Origin: Anoplopoma fimbria
Taxonomy: Eukaryota > Chordata > Actinopteri > Perciformes > Anoplopomatidae
Direction of reading: 5' to 3'
Length of the DNA: 64,000 nt
Assembly: GCF_027596085.1 (NCBI RefSeq)
Contig: NC_072472.1
Location: 16,617,971-16,681,970, forward strand
Under the pieces are notes generated by a model that saw nothing but the letters and a program-made list of their open reading frames with translations, was not told the DNA's origin and ran no database searches. Of the stretch, positions 25,889-36,577 are shown one piece after another (position 1 is the stretch's first letter; each line of letters starts with the position of its first letter). A program made the position numbers and the translations under genes.

Positions 25889-26180
25889 CAGTGGTTCTCA
25901 AATGGGGGTACGTGAAGGCACTCCAGGGGGTACGTGAGATTTAAAAAAATATATATTTAAATTAGCATCCATTCAAAAATCCTTTAAAAATAGTTATTTA
26001 ATAAATATTCAATAAAATATAAGTGTAAGTTCATAAACTGAATTCAATGCAACAATGCAAAACTGTTGACAGTTTAATAAATCAGACACTGATGGCACAG
26101 CGCTGTGTATTACATCTTTTTTTCAACCAAAAATGCTTTGCGCTGGTTAGGGGGTACTTGGCTGAAAAAAATTATTTCAG
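25889..26180 (+). mobile_element. Truncated, internally deleted hAT-like non-autonomous element
   Basis: It begins with the hAT terminal motif CAGTGGTTCTCAAA, then GGGGGTACGTGA, and contains TTTCAACCAAAAATGCTTTG and GGTTAGGGGGTACTTG, which are diagnostic blocks of an abundant teleost hAT repeat. The mirrored terminus GAGAACCACTG is missing, so the right end is lost. It ends about 250 bp before the cchcr1 X-box sites. Confidence 0.7.
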
Positions 26181-26432
26181 GCAGCCTGAGAGAACTAACA
26201 CCCTGCAAGACAACACTCAGGGAATATAACGACAGAAAACTTTACCGTTTCCCATGATGCACTGCATGTTTGTGATGTTTGGCAGCTATGTTCGACATAA
26301 ACCATTTCATTGGCATTAAGTTCACAGACTTGATATTTGCCTGTAAGCTTCAGGTTACAGTTTGACTGACGTGTGTATTGAGCATCAAAAGTCGGCTAGT
26401 TAGCTGAAATAGCCCAAGCAGAGAGCTTCGCA

Positions 26433-26463
26433 GGTTACCGTTGCAACCTGTAACCAAGGCAAC
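26433..26463 (+). promoter_or_regulatory. Tandem RFX X-box-like sites upstream of cchcr1
   Basis: GTAACCAAGGCAAC (26450-26463) matches the X-box pattern GTHNYYATRRNAAC with one change in the spacer. GGTTACCGTTGCAACC (26433-26448) next to it is a near-palindromic second match with one weak position. They sit 79 and 94 nt upstream of the cchcr1 ATG, within the usual distance range of X-boxes in ciliary gene promoters. Seen by motif only. Confidence 0.5.
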
Positions 26464-26541
26464 CACGGTCAACTTATTTAGCGGGAGAATAAACGTAAAA
26501 CAGCTACTAAGAGCAGCTTTCCTGATTAGCACGTTTTGGAC

Positions 26542-27678
26542 ATGGAGAGACATAAAGTTGGAAAAGAAAGGCTCATAGTTCCCACTGATTTCACGTCGAC
26601 AGCGGCTTCAAGTAAGTTTCTTCTTCTAACTGCAGTTTTGGTTTGACGTTAGCCTCCACTGTCACGTTAACCCGGCTAACACAACACTCACTAACATTTA
26701 ACACCAGGGGAGGGAAGTTGTCATGTTTATGTGGTATCTTTCTCTAAAGCCCAGTCTGAAAAGACTAACATCAATGAGTGAACAGCATAGATATGACATT
26801 GGTGTGGTACTACACATGTTTAGCTCAGGTAAGGCATGCACACATAAACATTATTTTATTCTAACCCATATAGGGAATCTCCAGGAGGACCTGGTACCCC
26901 CATCACATTTCACATCAAGTGTCCAGTCTGCTGGAGCACACAGAGGCGTTCAACCCGCAGGGACACCGCCAACCGTCTCCTGGATAAACCCAGGGATAAC
27001 TTCAGTACAATCAGGGGATCCCAGTCCTACCAATCCATGGCTCGCCATCGCACAGGCCCAACAGGAAATCTTGGAACTGAGGAAGGAAAATCAGAGGATC
27101 ATGATGTTACAAGGAGACAGCATAAGAGGAAGGAAGTCTGTGGATCCCCAGTCAGACCTTAGGGCAAGGTATCCCACAATGTATTTCATATAGTCAGAAA
27201 TACCATTTTTGTCCAACAGTTAAGTGGCATGTTGGGTAACTTACACGAAAAACTCCATATACCTCTAACACAGATGTGCAGAGAGAAGTGAGCAGTGGTC
27301 CAGATGGGAGTCTGAGTGGCGTCTGGAGGCAGAGAAGCACAAGGCGGAAGCTGAGAGGTTAAAGGGGCGGGTTGAGGCCCTGAAGGAGACTGCAGGGAGA
27401 CACAGGGACGAGATGAGAGACAGAGACAGCTCCTTGAACAGGTAGAGGATGGCGTACGTTATACAATCGATTCATTTTATAGATTGTTACTAATTATTTT
27501 CAGAGATTAACAATGAGTTATTTTGAACAAATTGAACATGGCATAATCTTTGTACGACAGACAGAGCCATGAATTGGAAGCAATGCGTGAAGAGTTATGT
27601 AAGGCTAAGACTGAACTGAGCCAAATCAGAAGGGAGCTCACGCACAGCAATGCACAGAAGGAGAATATAGGCTTACAG
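26542..27678 (+). CDS. cchcr1: cchcr1 exons 1-4 (N-terminal region and first coiled coil)
   Basis: Exon 1 encodes MERHKVGKERLIVPTDFTST and stops after one base of an Arg codon. Exon 2 (295 nt) holds the low-complexity Ser/Pro/Gly-rich head and begins the coiled coil at PWLAIAQAQQEILELRKENQ. Exons 3-4 continue the coil. In exon 4 two AG acceptors (27560 and 27564) are possible; the first keeps the frame. Confidence 0.88.
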
Positions 27679-30600
27679 GTAATTCTGTTTACTAACAAAA
27701 CATTTCATTTTCACACTGAATTACTGGCATCTTGTAACTCATTTTTGCAGTATGTAGTCTGATGTTTTTACAACAGTCTTGTATTCTTAATAATAACTTG
27801 CAGTGGCCTGGAAGTTTTACTTTTGGAAGTTCAACTGTGATTAGTTTCATATATTCTAAACATTTTGTGTCTCTTGCAGCTTGAAAGACTAAAGAGAGAG
27901 TCTGGTGAAGAAATTACAGAGCTGAGGAGAGATGTTGTGAGGAGCAAAGAGGAAGCCAAGGAGCTCAGTCTAAAGGCTGAAACGGGCAGGTTACAGGCTG
28001 CGGAGGAGGCCAAACGGCAGATTCTTAGACTGTCTGTACAATTGGAGGAAATGCAGAAGAAGCAGACGGTGGAGGTCTGTAACAAATTCATAAACTTTGT
28101 ACATACTGATTTGAGTAATTTCAGTTCAAGGCCCTGCATCCAAGAACCCATGTCAATATTATAATATTGTATTAATAATAATAATATTATAATATAATGC
28201 GTCTTAAAATTGCCATTCTTTGGCATTCTTCACTTTCAGCTGCTACAGTTGAAGACTTCCCATTGTGCAGAGGTGGGTGCAGCAAGAAAAACAAACAGTG
28301 AACTACAGGACAGACTTCAATCGATGACCTCAGAAGCGCTGCAGTTAAAAAGCACTCTGGTTGAGGTATCTGCTGAGAGAGACGGGCTGAAAGAACATTT
28401 AAGGTGCCACATTAAATCTAGAACTGAACTGAGCTACACATGTATTGAACTCTGTAGTCAGATTCACAGTTTTTTTTGGTGGGGATGTTTATTTTTCAGC
28501 CAAATGGGACAAGCTTTTGAGACACAATCTGCAACACTGCACAGCCTCAGAAATTACATCGGCCAGCTCGCCCCAGAGAAAGGAGAGAAGGAACAATTTA
28601 ATGAAGCTGTTGAGGTGAATACAATACAAACCGTATTGATTGCAATCAGACTACTGGAAACTAATTGCACGGGAAAAAAACGGAATATCTTGTTTTTTAA
28701 AGCAGGTTAAAGGAATAATCAAATGAGTTAATATGCCTAGTAAAGCAATTCATCCCATTATGTATATTCTTTTAAATACTTTTCCCATTGTGTAGAGGCT
28801 GAATAGAGAGAAAGCAGCTCTTCAGATGACCACAGAGCTTGTGACAGTCAGGTTTAACTCTGTCAGTGAGATACTTGCCCTCCAAGAAGAGAAAATGGTG
28901 AAGAAGGTGAGTGTCACTTAGCAATACATGATACATGCATATGCTGATAACAAATGGAGAGCATTAGCCCTGCTGCTTGCAGGCTTACTATGTAGACTAA
29001 GCAGCTACCTATCATTGTGTGTTGTTGGCCTCAGGCGATACAATTTGCATGGATAGTCATATCTCAAGTTCTGAAAACAATAGTCTGAAATGTAGATAGG
29101 CTTCATGCCGACAAATTTACAAAGAAGACAACAGGGTTTTAGATTGATGATGGCGCTGCTCCAGACAGGAAGGCAATGCCCTGCACGAGTTATTCAGGTG
29201 ATTGAACACTTGACCTGAGGTGTTCTATCCAAATGTTGTGTATGACTCTGCAGGTGACATATACATATTTTTTTCACTTTTGAATGCTTTTTTCCTGAAG
29301 AGCGTTTTGGTTAGTTTACCATAAATGTCAACTTGCAGAAATCTAATATTGTTCAGGTTTTCAAGTATGCCTTGGGGAAAAAAAGGCTAATTAGCATGCA
29401 ATAATTACCTATGCTCATATGAAGCATTTGTTGAAGAGGTGTGTGCATTTACCATACGTTTGTGTGTTTCTATAGACCTCTACAGGCCCACTTGCGAACA
29501 ATGAATCTGAGGGCCTTCAAGTGCTTCGACTCTGGAGAGACAAAGTGTTTAAGTTATGCGTCCAGCTTCGTTCAAAGGACATTGAACTAAGAGGAGAAAA
29601 GGATAAAGTTCTTTCAAAAGTATAGAAATTGTCATCTACATTACATTACAGTCATTTAGCAGTCATCTATCAACATACCACAGTAAAAATATGTCCACTG
29701 TGTTAAATTGTGGTACTGTTTCTCTGTATTTTTTTTTAGGTCAAACTCCTTGAGCAGCAGCTCCAGCAGGAGCAGCACCGGGCTAGTGTGCTCCAACTCA
29801 GTCTAGATGACAGGATAGCTGAGCTGGACCTGGAGAGAGTGGAAAAGGAGGTTAGTACCAGAGCAAGTGATGTGATTTACGCTCCCGTCTCAAATTTTGA
29901 TGACGCACAATAAATTTGGTGCTGCTTAGGATAGTGATAAACCCTCATGCATTTTTACCACAGCAGAGGGTGCTGACTATATGAAAACTTTGCTAGGTTC
30001 TTAGAGCGGTTAAGGTTTTTGGAACAGCAGCTGGTTACAAAAGCATTCTCAAAACTGTGCATCATATTTGTTTACGATTACTTTTATTATGTGTGATTTT
30101 CTTCTAAGACATTGAAACAGGACTTGGCACAGGAGCAACAAGAAAACTCACAGCTAAAGTCACAGTGGGAGAGAGGAGAGGCTGATCTAAAAATCCTGAC
30201 GGAGGCAGTTCAAAGGTTAACACATTTATCTGAATTCAAACCTGAGAGGATTAGGTGGTAAATTAGAAGAATAAAAGGACAAACAGCAGTTGTTCTGGTC
30301 AGTGTTGAAAGTGTAATTTCAGACAATGCAGTATTTTCACTCATGTTTGCTGTGCCTCACAGGTTTAGTTTGGCATTTGAAAGCAAGGTGGCAGAAATGA
30401 ACGCAGCTCAAGCTAGGCTCAACACTTTCAGCCAAAGGCTAACTTTTGCTAAAAGACAAGTGGAGACCATTCAAGGTGAAGACTTACAGGAGGTTGATGG
30501 GTGATCACACTGCTTCAGTTTGAATTGCATATTTCTGGTAAATAAAGTACGTCACAATGGTTTTGTTTTTCAGGTTTGACCATGAGGAGGGTGGCTCTGC

Positions 30601-33600
30601 AGAAAGCTAAACAGGCCAGTAAACAGACAGAGCAAACTGCTGACAGGTATGAGGTTTCACATAAACACCCTTTACCCAATGCAAGAAAGCCTTATTTTTA
30701 TGTCTAGTTTTACAAATTCATATGTCAACCTTTACATATTTGTCAATATGTGTGCTTTAATTGAGGTTTTGTAATGATGTGTTTTATTATTCTGCAACTA
30801 ACTGCCAATTTACTTTTTTTAATTAATTGACCACAGTAATTGACTCAATAATGGCAAAAGTAAAGCCTAATGCACCATGTGCATATTCCTGGAGCCCAAA
30901 TTATTTCTCAAAAGGGCTCACCTATTTTGATCAACAGCCCCGAAACCAAAAGTACTCAAATTATAATGTGAAATGAAGAAAGTCAAGCATCTAATTGCAG
31001 TTTTTAAGCTGTAAACGGCAGATATTTTAGTGTTGAGTGATTAAAATGAATCGTTACTGGTCAGATTTGGATTGCATGAATTATTAGTATTCATTGAATC
31101 CAAGAAACCTTTCAACACTAATTCGGAGAATTAGTAAGAATTGTTATAATAAGCTTAATGTTTACACTTTTCTAATAAAGGCATATGCTTTACAAAACAG
31201 ATATAAACACAAGAAATGTTCAAACATGAAAATATCTGTTTCAGCTTTGTTAGGTTGGAAAAAGAGAAGGTTAACGTGGTTGAAATCAATATTGCGTTAT
31301 GAATAAGAATGCATTTCTTATATGCTGCATCAATATATGACAATTTGACATTTGTATGCAAAGTCATTCCTATCAGGGCTTGGCTTCCTTTGTTATATAC
31401 CATGCAGTTGCTTCTCCACTTGTCTGCTTGACTTTCTGCTCCTTTATTTGCTCTGCCATCTTGCCTGTGTTGCCCTGCAGCATCACAAACCTTCAGACAG
31501 AGCTTTGTGTGGCGTGTGAAGAGAGAGACAAGCTCACACAGGAGCTCAAAAGAACCCCGCAGCTCATCGAGAAAGCTCTGGCTGATCTGAATGAACAGTG
31601 TGAGCACCCTTACAACTCAAAACACCTTATTATACCACATTATCTGTTGGGTATCTGTGTTTTTGCAATGTATGTGTCTCAGTTCACTTTTGTACATCCT
31701 CCTCAGATGAAAGCAAACTGAGGCAGCAGCAGCTGGCGCTGGAGCAGAGCTCGCTGGAGGTGCGGCAGGCTTTGGCTGGCAGAGACGAGGCCGAGCAGAG
31801 TCTGCACCAGATCCAGGCCCAGCTGGAGGAGAGCAAGGTCAACCTGGAGAAACTCCACTCTGAGCTGCTCAGCCAGCAGGAGCACAGCGAACGCGGTGAG
31901 GCAGGGGGCTACTGTATGACGTATGACGTATGTTTTTCAGCCTTGACTTATCCAGGGAGAGCAGACTAAGCACTCCTGATCTATTTCAGAAATGCCCTTC
32001 GTCACCATCTCAATATATGTATATCCACACCTGGCCACTCCCGTCTCCTCTGTAGCTTCACCGGAGCAGTAGGGGATTAAGTGACATTTTCAAGAGCACC
32101 TTGACTGTCAGGGACATTTCCGATTAATTTTTTCCAGTGGCCACTTGGCAGCTTCTTAGCTCTAAACCTGCATTAAAGGGCAAGTCTCTCTTAAAACAAT
32201 AGTCAGGTGGCCTATATGTACGTTGAAGAGGATTAGCTTGCTGTGATCATTCTTCCTGTTCATAGTGACTGTTATAAGATCCCTTACTAATGCACTTTCA
32301 GTCTAAGGGGGACAAATTCCAGTCTTTGCCTTATGGAAACATGTATTTTAAAGCTTATCTGAAGAAAATATGAAGCTTGAGCAGTCGGACAAGTAATTTT
32401 CTTAAGTTACAGTTACTGCATAACAGTTACCCTGTTAAGCTTCATGGATAGTAACAAAAACAGAGAATTTTGTTCTAAAAAGACTAACTTTGGGAGATTA
32501 CCTCTTTATTTCCACCAATCTCTTTAGCTGCTAAAATGTTCCACTTTTTTCACTGGCAAGTCGCTAACTGTCTGCCATTTGGTGCCATATGGTGAACGAA
32601 AACAGTAAAGTTGTGGGCCAAAAAACAAACAAACTATATCCGGAAAGTAGGGGGGAACTGTAGAGTCGGGTGATTATTTTCTCTGTCGGTTTGTTAGTAC
32701 GATCGACTCCTTTCATATATATGTCTTCATGGGATCCGTTGGTAATATAAAAGTATTGATTATAGCAGCTTTAATGATGCAGACATCAAATCCGCACTAT
32801 TAGATTTAATTTCCTTCCAATTTCAGGTCGTATATTCCTCTGTCTTTATCGAGCGGCAATATAAACACGTTTGCCTCGAGCTGAGATTTACAAAATTATT
32901 AAAAGTGCTTTGTCTGAGCTTTAGGCTACTAACACCTTGCTGTGTTGCAGCCCTTGATGTGGTTGCGAAATCTAAAATTGATTTAATCACCTTGAATTTG
33001 TGAAGGTTTCGCTTGCCAATGAATATTTTTGCAAACAGATGCAAATTAATCCATTTTTACCCTATGGTACATACAGCATTCGGTTCTGTTTCTCTGTGTG
33101 AGATACCATATTGAGGAATGGTGCATTTGTTGCTCCCATTCAGCCCTGCAGGAGAGAGTGTCTGAGATCAAGGACTGCTGTGCTGAGAAGCTGAGAGAGA
33201 TGGAGGTTCAAGTCAATACTGCCAAGAGAGAGCACACCAAAGCAGGTAGCAGGATTAGCACCGTGCTACCTCAGCCTACAGCAGCTTAACATAAGGGGGT
33301 GTAGTCATATCTGTAATGCAGACTGTGATCTGTGATATGATTGGAATTGTTTACACAGTATATAGCAGCATTTCCCCGTGGCTTTCAAACCTGTATTGTC
33401 TCTTGCAGTTATGACTTTGCGGCAGTTTGAGAGAGAGTCAGCAAGGAAACAGGACGAAATGAGAGAAACCCAACAACACACAAAGAGGGAAGTCCAGAAT
33501 AAACAACTGAAAGAGCAACCACTGCTGGTAAGACTTTTTAAAGCCATAAAGAGAAAATTATTGTTTGTCATTTCTGCTGATTACCTCTTATGACATGAAT

Positions 33601-33992
33601 CTGTTACAGGCCACTGTCACTGCTGAGAGAGGGTTGACAAGTGAGTATACAAGAGCTCACACAGCAGCTCGACAATACTCTGCTGCTCCCAGAGAACATC
33701 GGAAAAAAACCTCAGAGAGGAGTCATTCTGTGGTACCTGCAGACGGTGAGTAGTGTCCTGACTCCTCGTGCGTCAGACACATCCTCACATTTGCATGACT
33801 TATCGTGACTAATCTGACCACTGGCCTGTCTGTATCCTGTCAGGGAGACTCCTGTCTGTCTTGGAGGAGCTCCATTCTCTCAGTGCTGCTGTGGTAAACA
33901 GCTCTGAGGACTCTGCGGAGGAGGAGGGACAGAGTGACAGCGTGACAGCGTGGGACCATCCACAGAAAGACTGCACAGCTGATACCTGTTGA
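26542..33992 (+). CDS. cchcr1: Coiled-coil alpha-helical rod protein 1, complete
   Basis: Long coiled-coil protein; the human CCHCR1 (HCR) product is a centrosome and P-body component. Nineteen coding exons: 26542-26611, 26874-27168, 27274-27441, 27561-27678, 27880-28074, 28240-28403, 28500-28614, 28796-28906, 29476-29619, 29740-29850, 30109-30215, 30363-30475, 30574-30646, 31481-31599, 31707-31895, 33144-33245, 33409-33527, 33610-33745 and 33844-33992. Total 2598 nt, 865 codons plus stop, with every junction GT-AG and in phase. Recognition rests on blocks shared in order with human CCHCR1: LVPPSHF (human LIPPSHF), SLRNYIGQLAP, ILALQEE, LRLWRDKVFKLCVQLRSKDI, RLTFAKRQVETIQGL, AKREHTKAVMTLRQF and GRLLSVLEELHSLSAAV near the C-terminus. 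Nearly all else is heptad-rich Glu/Lys/Gln/Leu. AATAAA at 34358-34363 is the likely polyA signal. Non-conserved parts are less certain. Confidence 0.93.
27880..29850 (+). CDS. cchcr1: cchcr1 exons 5-10 (central rod)
   Basis: Six exons. They include the family blocks SLRNYIGQLAP in exon 7, RFNSVSEILALQEEKMVKK in exon 8 and LRLWRDKVFKLCVQLRSKDI in exon 9. The last block matches the human motif RWREKVFALMVQLK. Exons 8-10 are phase 0 at both ends. Confidence 0.9.
29637..29665 (-). repeat. Small LINE/SINE 3'-tail fragment in cchcr1 intron
   Basis: Read on the minus strand it is GCTAAATGACTGTAATGTAA, the same tail seen at 20845-20903, about 20 bp after the exon 9 donor. Confidence 0.55.
30109..31895 (+). 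CDS. cchcr1: cchcr1 exons 11-15 (rod, RLTFAKRQVETIQGL block)
   Basis: Five exons. Exons 12-13 encode RLNTFSQRLTFAKRQVETIQ, a conserved non-heptad island matching the human LSYAVRKVHTIRGL. Exon 15 (189 nt) is a strongly heptad Gln/Glu/Leu coiled coil with higher GC content than its neighbours. Confidence 0.9.
33144..33992 (+). CDS. cchcr1: cchcr1 exons 16-19 (C-terminal rod and tail)
   Basis: Exon 16-17 junction reads AKREHTKAVMTLRQFERES, matching human ARREHAKAVVSLRQIQR. Exon 18 (TVTAERGLTSEYTRAHTAA) is divergent. Exon 19 has LLSVLEELHSLSAAVVNSSE and an acidic tail. Stop TGA at 33990-33992. Confidence 0.9.
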
Positions 33993-34357
33993 TGAATCAC
34001 TGGAGCCAGTGAACGCACCTCACATTTGTACAAAAGGTGGGCAGAGCTGAAATCACACAGTGGAAACAATTTGTTTGAGCCAAACAGCGGAAAACCACGC
34101 ATGACACATTGCTACAGGAAGAAAAGGAAGGTACAAGAAGATTGATAGCTGTCTATTGAGACACAGTATGCTTATATTTAACACGTATATTATTTCAAGT
34201 TTATGAAATTCTTTCAAAGCGTTAAGAGACCTCTATTAAACGAACATGACTAATTCTGACTTTGTCCTTTTGGAAGTCTGTTCTGTTAAAGTCTATCTGA
34301 AGGTCCAAGTATTTCTTTATTATGCAGAGACATGTATCTTACTTTTCAGTGCAACTT

Positions 34358-34363
34358 AATAAA
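34358..34363 (+). terminator. cchcr1: cchcr1 polyadenylation signal candidate
   Basis: AATAAA about 370 nt after the stop codon, followed by a T-rich stretch. It is the first canonical signal downstream. Confidence 0.55.
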
Positions 34364-36385
34364 GTATTTAATGTTCTAATTGCTGTGTATTTTGAGAAAT
34401 ATTGATAAAGCAAGTCATGATTTGGTATGGCTCTAAATTCTCTACTCACTTCTAAATTTAAGTAACAAGGTTCATTGTAATGGTGAATATGTTTCAATGA
34501 AATTGGTGCATGTGCCCTCTTTATATAACAGACTGTTTGGAATACTATGATTTCCTGCTGAGAAATCAATATTTTCTATCTTTTAGAGAGGTCAATTTTA
34601 GAATGATGGTGAAATGTTAGGATGGATGATGATAAACAATATGATGAACCAGATAATTGCGCTATTTATCATGTTGTCATGAGTGCTAATAAATTTTGCA
34701 ATAGTTCAAAGTTTCAAGCCTCCAGGTAAAAGCAGCTCACAGAGAACTGAGGGAGAGCAGAGAGAAATGGAGTAGGAAAGGTTGGACTTTATTAATATTT
34801 TCAAAGAGCATCAAAAAATAATTTGCAGGGACACACTCATTGCTGGAGTGGTGATTAATCACGACAAGCAGTGGATGAATCCATCAAATTAGATTTTTTT
34901 TTAAAGAAAATGATTGGATTTCAGCAGTGCACAATTTATATTGTATTGTATATTAAGCCTCTGATTCAATCAATGATGTCATCGATGACACACTGAAGGA
35001 ATTATGTATGGTCTAAACTTACATGCATCATGATGGATAATTTTAAAGAAATGTGCCATCAAATATTGTATTCCATCTTTGACCATTGGTGTTTTTGTGT
35101 ACTTTAGATCATATCATGCATTGATATCGTACATTCAAGACAGAAGCCATGTCATGTCAGTATAACTGTAATAATAATTGTGACCCATGAAAGCAAATGT
35201 TTAATTTGCCCTGATGTTAAAAATAATTATGTTAAGCAAATCATTTATCCTCATGTTCAGTTCATAACCAGCAGATGGCGATGTTGTCAAAGGTGAGAGC
35301 AGAACATGCAGTGATTTCCTGCTTTCTTTTTCAGAGTGCAGTTTATCCACTGGAATATAATTCAATAGGGCAAAAAAATATATAATTTCTATTGGTTATA
35401 CAGGTGGTTCTTTCCTTCAACTAGGGCAATAAGCAAGGGCGACTATTTGCACATATCGTAAAAAGGAATATACTAACTGTTATATCAGTACTTAAATGTT
35501 ATTCTTGAATAAATGTAACCAGTTAACCTGCCCAAAACCATTTAATGATGTACTGTGTTTCTCCATAAATGGCAAAGCAAACATGAGAATGGGCTTCTGG
35601 GGAAAAACTTTATGCTCTGTTCAACCCATGTCGCAAAAATGAATGTCACGATATACATCTTCAGTGCTTCAGCAGTGCGGAGAGAGCAAATGAACACCGT
35701 GGTTAACCTGATGAATAATTTAGTAGAGCAATGCAATCCAGATACGACATGAAATAAATGAGGTAATAAAAAACACTCAATAAGCTCCAGACGGATTTTT
35801 ATTAACAATTCAGAATTAATGGCATGTAAAATTAGTGGTTCAAACAAACAAGTGAGTGCCAACCAACTGTGTTTTCACATATTTGACTCCAAGCAGCACT
35901 AACATGGGGTGTTTTGTCACAAAAAATGTGTGTTTGTCTTTTTATCGATAGATAGATTGCAAAATATTGTTGTGTGTTTGTGTATGAACACTCCTCTCTC
36001 TGGTTCTGAGGCTGATGCTATGCTGTCATAGTGCAGCGTGTCAAATCCAAAACATCTGCTGTCATCGGTCCTGCCTGTCAAGTGTCTGTGTCAAAGCCCA
36101 GTTCTATACTTCTTTTTCTGGTGTAAACAAAGCGCCCAAACCTGCAGCATCTTTCCACTGTTTGGATGCCGTGGAAAGAATTTTGCCCTTTCAGTTCATC
36201 TTGTTGGTTTACTTTCAAGAGATGATTAATTACCTTATTATTGCACAACCTTATTGTATTGTATTGTATTGAATATTTATGAGACAGCATATAGAATCCA
36301 AATTATTACAAATACCTTGCATTTGTAAAGAGAGTGCTGTGTTGTCCACCATATTGAGATACGTCTGCCAACGTCTTGATGCTAT

Positions 36386-36577
36386 TCAAGGCACAACTTC
36401 GTAGCTTGTTGCTTTACTCTTGGCTGTCAGGTTTTCCATCTGGTTGTCTATGAAGTCCAACTTCACACCACTTCTGAAGCGTTGTGGAAACTTAATCCTC
36501 CGCCTGCAAAACGCTCTGTCACACTTTGCCAAAATGTCCCCAAAGTCGAAGTCCTCTAGGGGCCAGTCCTCATTCAA
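36386..36577 (-). other. Unassigned short ORF, possible fragment
   Basis: A 63-codon frame (start MNEDWPLEDFDFGDILAKCD) with non-simple composition, followed by RAFCRRRIKFPQRFRSGVK. It could be the decayed end of a transposon ORF or chance. No family was recognised and no splice partners were seen. Confidence 0.2.

Larger units (their letters stand above)
22480..26432. other. Intergenic region between divergent nlgn3 and cchcr1
   Basis: About 4 kb separating two divergently transcribed genes. It holds a short (GT)n tract (about 23622-23645), a LINE remnant (about 24180-24470), a TTAGATTAGA...CTTTAATGAACCCC repeat-tail fragment (about 25015-25070) and a truncated hAT-like element (25889-26180). 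No other gene was recognised. Confidence 0.6.
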
